A stretch of 64,000 nt of DNA from Nocardioides oleivorans (GTDB lineage Bacteria; Actinomycetota; Actinomycetes; Propionibacteriales; Nocardioidaceae): the NCBI RefSeq assembly GCF_004137255.1, contig NZ_SDWT01000004.1, forward strand, positions 62,001-126,000, read 5' to 3'. Positions 55,630 through 63,440 of the stretch are shown here, piece after piece. Position 1 is the stretch's first letter. Each line of letters starts with the position of its first letter. The notes beneath the pieces are model-generated. The model was not told where the DNA came from. It was given only the letters and a program-made list of their open reading frames with translations, and did not search any database. A program made the translations under genes and the position numbers.

Positions 55630-56412
55630 TCAGGCGATCCCAGCGACGTACGCCGCGAAGTCCCGCGCCGCGTCGAGCGAGCCGGGCCGCGGAGGGGCGT
55701 CCGGGTCCCAGCCCAGCTCCCGGTCGGCGAGCACCTGCTGCAGCAGCGGGCGCCACCGCGGGTCGGCGTGCATCATCGCCCAGCGCAGGGCGTCGCGCTT
55801 GCTGGCCACCTCGGCGGTGCGGACGGTGTAGAGGCTGCGACTGGCCTGGATGACGAGGTAGCGCTGGCACCACGCGATCGTCGGTGGGCACCAGCCGTGG
55901 ACGTCGTCGGCGAGGGTGTCGAGGCCGGCCCGGGCAGCGTCACGCAGGACGTCCTCGGGCACCGGGTCCAGCAGCTCCACCGGGCACGGGCCCGCGAGCG
56001 TGATGCCGTGCTCGCGGAGGATCCAGCGGGTCCACGCCTGGTTGCAGTGCGTCGACCACGCCATCTCGTCCGCCCCGTGGTCGACGTAGAGCCACTCGCG
56101 GCCAAGGCCCTCGGTGGTGCGCAGGTCGGCGGCGACGGCGTAGGACCCCTCGAGGTGCCGGTTCCAGGCCCCGTCCCGGTGCGGGAGGTCGTGGTGCAGC
56201 GCACGCAACGCAGCCTCCTGCCCGGGATCGGGTCGGTGGCGCACGACGACGAGGAAGTCGCAGTCGCTGTGGAGGTCTCCCGCGCCGAGGGCGAAGGATC
56301 CCTGGAGGTAGGCGCCGACGAACGCGTCACCCAACGCCGCCTGCGCCTCGGTGACGAGGTCGTGCAGCACGCCGTTGAGCTCGGCGAAACGCGTCGGGTG
56401 GGGGTTCAGCAC
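55630..56412 (-). CDS. Nucleotidyltransferase, aminoglycoside adenylyltransferase-like
   Basis: About 260 residues with a polymerase-beta-type nucleotidyltransferase core: LQGSFALGAGDLHSDCDFLV gives the GS-x(n)-DxD metal motif. A C-terminal helical domain with IAWCQRYLVIQASRSLYTVR resembles the DUF4111 domain of ANT(9)/AadA-type enzymes. It may adenylylate an antibiotic or another small alcohol; there is no resistance context. The start is uncertain: GTG 56412 is used, but GTGs at 56433 and 56448 are also in frame. Confidence 0.75.
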   Translation of the reverse strand: MLNPHPTRFAELNGVLHDLVTEAQAALGDAFVGAYLQGSFALGAGDLHSDCDFLVVVRHRPDPGQEAALRALHHDLPHRDGAWNRHLEGSYAVAADLRTTEGLGREWLYVDHGADEMAWSTHCNQAWTRWILREHGITLAGPCPVELLDPVPEDVLRDAARAGLDTLADDVHGWCPPTIAWCQRYLVIQASRSLYTVRTAEVASKRDALRWAMMHADPRWRPLLQQVLADRELGWDPDAPPRPGSLDAARDFAAYVAGIA

Positions 56413-56461
56413 GGATGGAGTGTGCGCCCTCACGCAGGGCCGTGCCACGCAATATCGCGGG

Positions 56462-56635
56462 TCACGCCTGACGGTCGGGCTTGCCGAAGCGGCCGGACGC
56501 GATCCATGCCAGCGCGACGACGAGCGCACCGATGACGGCGTAGCCGCTCCGGCCGTCCTCGGGGATGACCACGAAGCCCACCCCGTAGAACATCGTGATG
56601 GCCAGGGCGATGAAGGAGAGCGTGCGTCGGTTCAT
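56462..56635 (-). CDS. Small two-helix membrane protein (57 aa)
   Basis: Starts MNRRTLSFIALAITMFYGVG and has a second helix YAVIGALVVALAWIASGRFG. Function unknown. ATG 56635 is chosen because the preceding 14 codons of the open frame are Arg-rich and unlike a protein start. Lies between the nucleotidyltransferase gene and the suf operon. Confidence 0.6.
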   Translation of the reverse strand: MNRRTLSFIALAITMFYGVGFVVIPEDGRSGYAVIGALVVALAWIASGRFGKPDRQA

Positions 56636-56692
56636 GCCTCGAGCGTCGCGTCCGGGCACGCGAGACGCGCATGCCACCTCTCACCCTTCCGT

Positions 56693-56722
56693 CATGACAT
56701 CGGTCATGCCGGCCGGGCCGGC
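56693..56722 (-). terminator. Hairpins after the suf operon
   Basis: CATGAC/GTCATG (56693-56698 and 56703-56708) and GCCGGC/GCCGGC (56708-56713 and 56717-56722) overlap as two short stems, 7 nt after the sufT stop. No T run. Confidence 0.4.
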
Positions 56723-56728
56723 GTCACC

Positions 56729-57097
56729 TCAGACGTTGAAGCCGAGGGCGCGCAGCTGCTCGCGGCCGTCCTCGGTGATCTTGTCGGGGCCCCACGGCGG
56801 CATCCAGACCCAGTTGATCGCGACGTCCCCGACCAGTCCCTCGAGGGCGGACACCGTCTGGTCGGTGATCACGTCGGTCAACGGGCACGCCGCCGACGTG
56901 AGCGTCATGTCGAGCACGGCGTTGCTGTGCTCGTCGAGGTGCACGCCGTAGACCAGGCCGAGGTCGACGACGTTGATCCCGAGCTCGGGGTCGACGACGT
57001 CCTTCATCGCCTCGGTGACCTCGTCGACGGTGACCGTCGAGACGGCTCCGCCGGCCTCCGGGACGTCGGGCAGGTCGCTGTGGTCGATCTCGCTCAT
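56729..57097 (-). CDS. sufT: Fe-S assembly factor SufT (MIP18/DUF59)
   Basis: A 122-residue DUF59 protein. The domain runs from VDEVTEAMKDVVDPELGINV to VYGVHLDEHSNAVLDMTLTS, with the conserved AACPL Cys in TSAACPLTDVITDQ and the closing WVWMPPWGPDKITEDGREQL. It helps deliver or mature Fe-S clusters. A one-base TGATG overlap joins it to sufU, last in the operon. Confidence 0.95.
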   Translation of the reverse strand: MSEIDHSDLPDVPEAGGAVSTVTVDEVTEAMKDVVDPELGINVVDLGLVYGVHLDEHSNAVLDMTLTSAACPLTDVITDQTVSALEGLVGDVAINWVWMPPWGPDKITEDGREQLRALGFNV

Positions 57098-57549
57098 CAA
57101 GAGGCTCCTTCGGTCTGGGCCTGGGTGGTCGCGTCCTTCCACGCCATCCAGGAGAGCAACGCGCACTTCACGCGCGCGGGGAACTTGGCGACACCGGCGA
57201 ACGCGATGCCGTCCTCGAGGACGTCCTCGTCGGGCTGGACCTGCCCCTTGCCCTGCATGAGCTCGAGGAAGGACTGGTGGATCTCCATCGCCTCGCCGAC
57301 CGGCTTGCCGATCACGAGGTCGGTCAGCACCGAGGCCGACGCCTGGGAGATGGAGCAGCCCACGGAGTCGTAGGACACGTCCTGCACGACCCCGTCCGTG
57401 AGGTGCACGCGGAGCGTGACCTCGTCGCCACACGTCGGGTTGACGTGGTGCACCTCGGACTCGAAGGGATCGCGCAGGCCCTTGTGGTGCGGGTTCTTGT
57501 AGTGGTCCAGGATGATCTCCTGGTAGAGCGCGTCGAGGTCGGTGCTCAT
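57097..57549 (-). CDS. sufU: SufU zinc-dependent sulfur transfer protein
   Basis: A 150-residue IscU-fold protein: Cys40 in HHVNPTCGDEVTLR with Asp42, Cys65 in DSVGCSISQASASVL and Cys129 in FPARVKCALLSWMAW, as in Gram-positive SufU, which binds zinc and accepts persulfide from SufS. The insert between the second and third Cys (MEIHQSFLELMQGKGQ) is typical of SufU rather than IscU. Its ATG overlaps the sufS stop by 4 bp (ATGA). Confidence 0.96.
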   Translation of the reverse strand: MSTDLDALYQEIILDHYKNPHHKGLRDPFESEVHHVNPTCGDEVTLRVHLTDGVVQDVSYDSVGCSISQASASVLTDLVIGKPVGEAMEIHQSFLELMQGKGQVQPDEDVLEDGIAFAGVAKFPARVKCALLSWMAWKDATTQAQTEGAS

Positions 57550-58784
57550 CGGTCCACCTTGAAGTAGCTGCGGGTGTGGTGCAGCGCCTCGACCAGCGCG
57601 TCGATCTCCGCAGGCGTCGTGTAGAGGTAGGACGACATCCGGGTCGAGCTCTGCACCCCGAAGCGCGCGTGCGCCGGCTTGGCGCAGTGGTGCCCGGCCC
57701 GGACGGCGACGCCGCGCGAGTCGAGGACCTGGGCGATGTCGTGCGGGTGCACGCCGTCGAGCTCGAAGGAGATCGCGCCGCCGCGCTGGGCCGCGTCGAG
57801 CGGGCCGAGCACGGTCACGCCGGGCACGGTCTGCAGGCCCTCGAGGGCGTACGCCGTGATCGCCTGCTCGTGCGCGTGGATCGCGTCGAGCCCGATGTGG
57901 CCGAGGTAGTCGACGGCGCAGCCGAGGCCGATCGCCTCGACGATCGGCGGGGTGCCCGCCTCGAAGCGGTGCGGCGCGAGGGCGTACGTCGACCGCGCCA
58001 TGGTCACGGTCTCGATCATCTCGCCGCCACCGTGGAAGGGCGGCAGCTCGTTGAGGAGCTCCTCGCGGCCCCACAGCACGCCGATGCCCGTCGGGCCGCA
58101 GACCTTGTGGCCGGTGAAGACCAGGAAGTCGCACCCGACCGCCTGGACGTCGACCGGCAGCTGGGGCGCGGCCTGCGAGGCGTCGACGACGGAGACCGCG
58201 CCGAGGGCCCGCGCCCGGGCGGCCAGGTCGGCGACCGGGTTGATCGTGCCGAGCATGTTGGAGACCCACGTGAACGCGACGACCTTGGTGTGCTCGTCGA
58301 CGAGCTGGTCGGCGTTCGAGAGGTCGAGCTGCCCGTCGTCGGTCAGGCCGAACCACCGCAGCTCGGCGCCGGAGCGCTCGCAGGCGAGCTGCCACGACAC
58401 GATGTTGGAGTGGTGCTCCATCTCGGTGATCACGACGTTGTCGCCGGGACCGAGGTCGATCGTGCGGGCCAGCAGGTTCAGCGCCTCGGTGGCGTTCTTG
58501 GTGAAGACCACCTCGTTGCGCGAGGGCGCGTTGAGGAAGGCCGCGACCTTGTCACGCGCCGACTCGTAGGCCTCGGTCGACTCGGCGCCGAGCTGGTGCA
58601 TGGCGCGCGCGATGTTGGCGTTGTGCCGCTCGAGCTGGTCGACCATCGTGTCGATGACGACCTGGGGCTTCTGCGAGGTGTTGGCGCTGTCGAGGTAGAC
58701 CAGCGGAGCTCCGCCCGCGAGCGTGCGCTCGAGGATCGGGAAGTCCTTGCGGATCACGTCGAGATCCGGAAGCAGTCCTTCCAT
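57546..58784 (-). CDS. sufS: Cysteine desulfurase SufS
   Basis: PLP enzyme that takes sulfur from cysteine as a persulfide, 412 residues. PLP Lys227 lies in FLVFTGHKVCGPTGIGVLWG and catalytic Cys367 in VRAGHHCAKPAHARFG. Ring-binding and phosphate residues are in FTKNATEALNLLARTI and VVITEMEHHSNIVSW. Overlaps sufU by 4 bp; 58 bp separate it from sufC, with an AAGGGAG ribosome site. Confidence 0.97.
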   Translation of the reverse strand: MEGLLPDLDVIRKDFPILERTLAGGAPLVYLDSANTSQKPQVVIDTMVDQLERHNANIARAMHQLGAESTEAYESARDKVAAFLNAPSRNEVVFTKNATEALNLLARTIDLGPGDNVVITEMEHHSNIVSWQLACERSGAELRWFGLTDDGQLDLSNADQLVDEHTKVVAFTWVSNMLGTINPVADLAARARALGAVSVVDASQAAPQLPVDVQAVGCDFLVFTGHKVCGPTGIGVLWGREELLNELPPFHGGGEMIETVTMARSTYALAPHRFEAGTPPIVEAIGLGCAVDYLGHIGLDAIHAHEQAITAYALEGLQTVPGVTVLGPLDAAQRGGAISFELDGVHPHDIAQVLDSRGVAVRAGHHCAKPAHARFGVQSSTRMSSYLYTTPAEIDALVEALHHTRSYFKVDR

Positions 58785-58842
58785 CGTGGTCTCCCTTCGG
58801 TGTGCAGGCGGTGCTGGACGGTGTGCGGACAGGGCGTGTGGC

Positions 58843-59607
58843 TCAGGCGTGGGCGGGCTTCGTCAGGAAGCGGTCGTAGCCGTTGGCCTCGAGCTCCTCG
58901 GCGAGGTCCTTCGAGCCGGACTCGGCGACCTTGCCGTCGACGAAGACGTGGACGAAGTCGGGCTCGATGTAGCGCAGGATGCGGGTGTAGTGGGTGATCA
59001 GCAGGACACCCTTGCCCTCGCGGGCGCGGAAGCGGTTGACGCCCTCGGAGACGACCTTGAGCGCGTCGATGTCGAGGCCGGAGTCGGTCTCGTCGAGCAC
59101 GGCGACCTTGGGGTCGAGCAGCTCGAGCTGGGCGATCTCGTGGCGCTTCTTCTCCCCGCCGGAGAAGCCCTCGTTGACGCTGCGCGTGCCGAAGGTCGGG
59201 TCGAGGTTGAGCTGCTCCAGGGCGGCGTTGACGTCCTTGACCCACGTGCGCAGCTTGGGGGCCTCGCCGTCGATCGCGGTCTTGGCCGTGCGCAGGAAGT
59301 TCGACACCGAGACGCCGGGGACCTCGACGGGGTACTGCATGGCGAGGAACAGGCCGGCGCGGGCGCGCTCGTCGACGCTGAGGGCGAGGACGTCCTGGCC
59401 GTCGAGGGTCACCGAGCCGCCGGTGATCGTGTACTTGGGGTGGCCGGCGATCGAGTAGGCGAGCGTCGACTTGCCGGAGCCGTTGGGGCCCATGATGGCG
59501 TGCGTCTCACCGTCGTTGATGGTGAGGGTGACGCCCTTGAGGATCTCCTTGGGGCCGTCCTCGGTCTCGACGGTGACGTGCAGGTCGGTGATGACGAGCT
59601 TGCTCAT
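58843..59607 (-). CDS. sufC: SufC ATPase
   Basis: Cytosolic ABC-type ATPase of the SufBCD scaffold, 254 residues. Walker A AIMGPNGSGKSTLAYSIAG, signature VNEGFSGGEKKRHEIAQLEL, Walker B VAVLDETDSGLDIDALKVV (Glu as in SufC) and H-loop LLITHYTRILRYI. ATP hydrolysis reshapes the SufB-SufD pair so that iron and sulfur can enter. ATG overlaps the Rieske gene stop by 4 bp. Confidence 0.97.
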   Translation of the reverse strand: MSKLVITDLHVTVETEDGPKEILKGVTLTINDGETHAIMGPNGSGKSTLAYSIAGHPKYTITGGSVTLDGQDVLALSVDERARAGLFLAMQYPVEVPGVSVSNFLRTAKTAIDGEAPKLRTWVKDVNAALEQLNLDPTFGTRSVNEGFSGGEKKRHEIAQLELLDPKVAVLDETDSGLDIDALKVVSEGVNRFRAREGKGVLLITHYTRILRYIEPDFVHVFVDGKVAESGSKDLAEELEANGYDRFLTKPAHA

Positions 59608-59954
59608 GCGGGGGTGACTCCGTTCAGGGTGGTCTCGGTGTCGACGTACACGTCACTCGTGCCGTCGGGGTTGGCGCGCACTTCGACGCCGAAGGTGGCG
59701 ACGGGCTGGGTCGCCGGGAGGTTGGTGGGCTTGCCGGTGCGCAGGTCGAACATCGACCCGTGCAGCCAGCACTCGATCTGGCACTCGGCGACCTCGCCCT
59801 CGCTGAGCGCGACCGCAGCGTGGCTGCACTCGTTCTCGAGCGCGAAGACCTCGTCGCCGTCGCGCGCCACGACGATCTCGTAGCGACCCAGGGTCACGGC
59901 GAGCCCCTCGTCGGGCCTCACCTCGTCCAGGGCGCAGGCGCGCTCGAAGCTCAT
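59604..59954 (-). CDS. Rieske [2Fe-2S] ferredoxin-like protein in the suf operon
   Basis: A 116-residue Rieske protein with both ligand pairs: ENECSHAAVALSEG (Cys43, His45) and QIECWLHGSMFDLRTG (Cys62, His65). It resembles the ferredoxin component of non-haem iron oxygenases. It is encoded between sufD and sufC with ATGA overlaps on both sides, so it is made in step with the scaffold. It may hand electrons to the assembly system; that function is inferred from position, which is conserved in actinobacteria. Confidence 0.94.
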   Translation of the reverse strand: MSFERACALDEVRPDEGLAVTLGRYEIVVARDGDEVFALENECSHAAVALSEGEVAECQIECWLHGSMFDLRTGKPTNLPATQPVATFGVEVRANPDGTSDVYVDTETTLNGVTPA

Positions 59955-61135
59955 CCAGCGATCTCCTTCAGCACGTTCTTGGCGAGCTCGGCCTCGACCG
60001 TGGTCAGCAGCCGGTCCTCGATGGAGGGCACGCCGACCTTGCGGATGAGGTCGTTGAAGAAGCCGTGCACGACCAGGCGCTGGGCCTCGGCCTCGGAGAT
60101 GCCGCGCGACTGCAGGTAGAACAGCTGCTCGTCGTCGAAGCGGGCGGTCGTCGACGCGTGGCCGGCACCGGCGATCTCGCCGGTCTCGATCTCGAGGTTC
60201 GGGACCGAGTCGGCGCGACAGCCGTCGGTGAGCACGAGGTTGCGGTTCTCCTCGTAGGTCTCGATGCCCTCGGCGACCTTGCGGATCAGCACGTTGCCGA
60301 TCCAGACCGTGTGGGCGCCCTCGCCCTGCAGCGCACCCTTGTAGACCACGTGGCTCTTGGTCTGCGGGGCGTTGTGGTCGGCGAAGAGGCGGTGCTCGAT
60401 GTGCTGGCCGGCGTCGGCGAAGTAGAGGCCGAGCAGCTCGGCGGAGCCGCCGGGGCCGTCGTAGGTGACGTTGGCGTCCATGCGCACCACGTCGCCGCCG
60501 AAGGAGATCGCGGCGTGCTTGTAGGAGGCGTCGCGCCCGACCCGCGCCTGGTGGTGCGCGAGGTGGACGGCGTCGTCGGCCCAGTCCTGGATCGACACGA
60601 CGGTGACGTCGGCGCCGTCACCGACGGCGATCTCGACGACCGCCGCGATCGAGGAGGAACCCTCGTGGTTGAGGACCACGATCGCCTTGCTGTGCGCACC
60701 GAAGCGCATGGCCACGTGACCGGCCTCGGTGTTCGTGGCGTCCTCGCCCTTGAGCGAGATCACGATGGGCTCGGCGACCTCCAGGTCGGCCGGCACGTCC
60801 ACGAGCAGGGACGACGGGACCTCGGCCATCACGCGTGCGGCGAACCGGGTGTTGGGCATCCAGCCGGCGAGGCCGCGCATCCACGGCTCGGCCGCGACGT
60901 CGACCCCCTCGACGCGGACGCCCTCGGGCGCGGTCCAGGTGCACGAGGTCGTGCTCCGGTTGAACGGCGCGTCGCCGTGCAGGCCCCGCAGTCGCTTGAG
61001 CGGGGTGAAGCGCCAGATCTCCTCGCGCCCGGTGGGCACGGGGTGGTCGGCGACGTCGAAGGAGCCCACCGGGTTGAGGTGGCTCTCGACCTTGCCCTGC
61101 TCCAGGGCAGAGCGGACGGATTCGGTGACGGTCAA
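59951..61135 (-). CDS. sufD: SufD scaffold subunit
   Basis: A 394-residue beta-helix protein of the SufBCD complex, recognised by VPTGREEIWRFTPLKRLRGL, DHNAPQTKSHVVYKGALQGE and the family C-terminal VPNLEIETGEIAGAGHASTT with AEAQRLVVHGFFNDLIRKVG. It holds iron-binding residues at the SufB-SufD interface. The start is an uncommon TTG (61135), after AGAGAAG. sufB ends 46 bp upstream. Confidence 0.95.
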   Translation of the reverse strand: MTVTESVRSALEQGKVESHLNPVGSFDVADHPVPTGREEIWRFTPLKRLRGLHGDAPFNRSTTSCTWTAPEGVRVEGVDVAAEPWMRGLAGWMPNTRFAARVMAEVPSSLLVDVPADLEVAEPIVISLKGEDATNTEAGHVAMRFGAHSKAIVVLNHEGSSSIAAVVEIAVGDGADVTVVSIQDWADDAVHLAHHQARVGRDASYKHAAISFGGDVVRMDANVTYDGPGGSAELLGLYFADAGQHIEHRLFADHNAPQTKSHVVYKGALQGEGAHTVWIGNVLIRKVAEGIETYEENRNLVLTDGCRADSVPNLEIETGEIAGAGHASTTARFDDEQLFYLQSRGISEAEAQRLVVHGFFNDLIRKVGVPSIEDRLLTTVEAELAKNVLKEIAG

Positions 61136-61181
61136 GGATCTTCTCTCTACGTTCGTACGTCGGTCGGGCGGGCGGCCGGGA

Positions 61182-62600
61182 TCAGCCGACGGCGCCTTCC
61201 ATCTGCAGCTCGATGAGCCGGTTCAGCTCGAGGGCGTACTCCATCGGGAGCTCCTTCGCGATCGGCTCGACGAAGCCGCGCACGATCATCGCCATCGCCT
61301 CGTCCTGCTCCATGCCGCGCGACATGAGGTAGAAGAGCTGGTCGTCGGAGACCTTCGAGACCGAGGCCTCGTGGCCCATCGACACGTCGTCCTCGCGGAT
61401 GTCGACGTAGGGGTAGGTGTCCGAGCGCGAGATCTGGTCGACCAGGAGCGCGTCGCACAGCACGTTGGACTTCGAGCCGTGCGCACCCTCGTTGACCTGG
61501 ATCAGCCCGCGGTACGACGTACGGCCACCGCCGCGCGCGACCGACTTGCTCAGGATCGACGACGAGGTGTACGGCGCGGCGTGCACCATCTTGGCGCCGG
61601 CGTCCTGGTGCTGGCCCTCGCCGGCGAACGCGATCGACAGGGTCTCGCCCTTGGCGTGCTCGCCCATGAGGTAGATGGCGGGGTACTTCATGGTGACCTT
61701 GGAGCCGATGTTGCCGTCGACCCACTCCATCGTCGCGCCGGCCTCGCAGGTCGCGCGCTTGGTGACGAGGTTGTAGACGTTGTTGGACCAGTTCTGGATC
61801 GTCGTGTAGCGGACGCGGGCGCCCTTCTTCACGATGATCTCGACCACGGCGGAGTGCAGGGAGTCCGAGGAGTAGATCGGCGCCGTGCATCCCTCGACGT
61901 AGTGCACGTAGGAGTCCTCGTCGGCGATGATCAGCGTCCGCTCGAACTGACCCATGTTCTCGGTGTTGATCCGGAAGTAGGCCTGCAGCGGGATGTCGAC
62001 GTGGACGCCCTTGGGGACGTAGATGAACGAGCCGCCCGACCACACCGAGGTGTTGAGCGCGGAGAACTTGTTGTCGCCGACCGGGATGACGGTGCCGAAG
62101 TACTCCTTGAAGAGGTCCTCGTGCTCCTTCAGCGCGGTGTCGGTGTCGACGAAGATGACGCCCTTCTCCTCGAGGTCCTCGCGGATCGAGTGGTAGACGA
62201 CCTCGGACTCGTACTGCGCGGCGACGCCGGCGACGAGGCGCTGCTTCTCCGCCTCGGGGATGCCGAGCTTGTCGTAGGTGTTCTTGATGTCCTCGGGCAG
62301 GTCCTCCCACGAGGCAGCCTGCTTCTCGCTGGAGCGCACGAAGTACTTGATGTTGTCGAAGTCGATCGTCGACAGGTCCGAGCCCCAGGTCGGCATGGGC
62401 TTGCGGTGGAAGAGCTTCAGGCCCTTGAGGCGCAGGTCGAGCATCCACTGCGGCTCGGACTTCTTGCCGGAGATGTCTCGCACGACGTCCTCGTTGAGGC
62501 CGCGCGTCGCGGTGGCGCCAGCGTCGTCGGAGTCGGACCAGCCGAACTCGTAGTTGCCGATGCCCTTGAGCGACGGGTTGAGTTCTTCGATGGAGGTCAT
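61182..62600 (-). CDS. sufB: SufB scaffold subunit
   Basis: A 472-residue scaffold on which the Fe-S cluster is built with SufD and SufC. Landmarks: GNYEFGWSDSDDAGA, KGVHVDIPLQAYFRINTENM, EGCTAPIYSSDSLHSAVVEI (Cys for sulfur relay), TYPYVDIREDDVSMGHEASV and the C-terminal YALELNRLIELQMEGAVG. Its ATG overlaps the sufR stop by 4 bp (ATGA), so SufB is made only when sufR is translated. Confidence 0.97.
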   Translation of the reverse strand: MTSIEELNPSLKGIGNYEFGWSDSDDAGATATRGLNEDVVRDISGKKSEPQWMLDLRLKGLKLFHRKPMPTWGSDLSTIDFDNIKYFVRSSEKQAASWEDLPEDIKNTYDKLGIPEAEKQRLVAGVAAQYESEVVYHSIREDLEEKGVIFVDTDTALKEHEDLFKEYFGTVIPVGDNKFSALNTSVWSGGSFIYVPKGVHVDIPLQAYFRINTENMGQFERTLIIADEDSYVHYVEGCTAPIYSSDSLHSAVVEIIVKKGARVRYTTIQNWSNNVYNLVTKRATCEAGATMEWVDGNIGSKVTMKYPAIYLMGEHAKGETLSIAFAGEGQHQDAGAKMVHAAPYTSSSILSKSVARGGGRTSYRGLIQVNEGAHGSKSNVLCDALLVDQISRSDTYPYVDIREDDVSMGHEASVSKVSDDQLFYLMSRGMEQDEAMAMIVRGFVEPIAKELPMEYALELNRLIELQMEGAVG

Positions 62601-63292
62601 GCCTTCTCCTTCTTCGGGGTCTGGGGGATGCACGTGGTGCAGACGCCATCGCCGTGGGCGATGGTCGCGAGTCGTTGGACGTGGGTGCCGAGCACGGTGG
62701 CGATCGCCTCGGTCTCGGCCTCGCACAGCTGCGGGAACTCGTGGGCGACGTGGGAGACCGGGCAGTGCTGCTGGCACAGCTGCTCCCCGACGCTCTGCCC
62801 GTTCGCTGCCGGCAGGTCGCGCACCGAGGCCGCGTAGCCGTTCTGGGTGAAGACCTTCGCCAGTGCCTCGGCCGGGGTCAGGTCGGGGTCGAGGGCCATC
62901 ACGGCGGCGTAGTCGCGCTCGACGAACGCGACGCGGCGGCGGGCGAACTCGACCACCGCCTCCTCGCCCTGCGTCTCGGCCAGGAACCGCATCGCCTGGA
63001 CGGCCAGGTCGTCGTACTGCTGGTCGAAGCTGTCGCGACCGGACTCGGTCAGGGCGAAGACCTTCGCGGGGCGGCCGCGACCGCGGGCGCCGTAGACCTT
63101 CTGCTCGCGCGACTCCACGACGCCCTCGAGCGTGAGGTGGTCGAGGTGGCGGCGTACGGCGGCCGGCGTGAGGTCGAGACAGCCGGCCAGGTCGGCGGCC
63201 GTGGAGGGTCCGTTCTCCAGGATCGTGCGGGCCACACGCTCGCGCGTGGGCGCGTCTCCGTCAGGAGTCGCGGCCGCCCTGGTGAATTCCAC
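62597..63292 (-). CDS. sufR: SufR, Fe-S-sensing ArsR-like repressor of the suf operon
   Basis: A 231-residue regulator with an N-terminal winged helix (ARTILENGPSTAADLAGCLD, LTPAAVRRHLDHLTLEGVVE) and a C-terminal cluster-binding part with Cys173, Cys177 and Cys190 in EQLCQQHCPVSHVAHEFPQL and later CTTC (218-221). Holo-SufR represses suf; loss of its cluster under iron or oxidative stress relieves this. It is the first gene of the operon, so it controls itself. GTG 63292 is used with no Shine-Dalgarno sequence; the start lies inside the predicted SufR site. Confidence 0.95.
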   Translation of the reverse strand: MEFTRAAATPDGDAPTRERVARTILENGPSTAADLAGCLDLTPAAVRRHLDHLTLEGVVESREQKVYGARGRGRPAKVFALTESGRDSFDQQYDDLAVQAMRFLAETQGEEAVVEFARRRVAFVERDYAAVMALDPDLTPAEALAKVFTQNGYAASVRDLPAANGQSVGEQLCQQHCPVSHVAHEFPQLCEAETEAIATVLGTHVQRLATIAHGDGVCTTCIPQTPKKEKA

Positions 63293-63303
63293 AACGACAG
63301 TGT
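63289..63303 (-). promoter_or_regulatory. Predicted SufR operator
   Basis: On the minus strand ACACT-N5-TGTGG spans 63303 to 63289 and its last bases are the sufR GTG start. From memory, mycobacterial SufR binds ACACT-N5-TGTGA-type dyads, one base different; this should be checked. Its position on the expected transcription start fits repression. Confidence 0.55.
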
Positions 63304-63304
63304 G

Positions 63305-63332
63305 ACGTTATTGCAGTTCACGCTTCAAGCAA
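63305..63332 (-). promoter_or_regulatory. Predicted suf promoter
   Basis: On the minus strand TTGCTT (63332-63327) and TAACGT (63310-63305) are separated by 16 bp and give a start close to the sufR GTG, which lacks a ribosome site. Confidence 0.5.
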
Positions 63333-63343
63333 GGCAAACCTAA
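63325..63343. promoter_or_regulatory. Possible DtxR/IdeR iron box at the suf promoter
   Basis: The 19 bases 63325-63343 match the TTAGGTTAGGCTAACCTAA consensus at 14 of 19 positions by eye, with a good right half (GGCAAACCTAA) and a weak left half. It covers the -35 element. Confidence 0.4.
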
Positions 63344-63427
63344 GTGACCCCGGCCACGGCGCTGCGAGAGGCCCCGCGTGACCAGCGTCTCGTCGACACC
63401 GCGGCCGAACCGCAGCAGGCCCCTCCC

Positions 63428-63433
63428 TAGACT
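63428..63433 (+). promoter_or_regulatory. -10-like TAGACT for the right-edge ABC ATPase
   Basis: TAGACT ends 7 nt before GTG 63441. Confidence 0.5.
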
Positions 63434-63440
63434 GGTCCGT

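Noticed and set aside
55630..56412. An antibiotic resistance island made of the nucleotidyltransferase, the APH-like kinase and the ABC exporters
   Set aside because: The genes are in separate units, with normal composition and no mobile elements; they look like ordinary chromosomal homologues.
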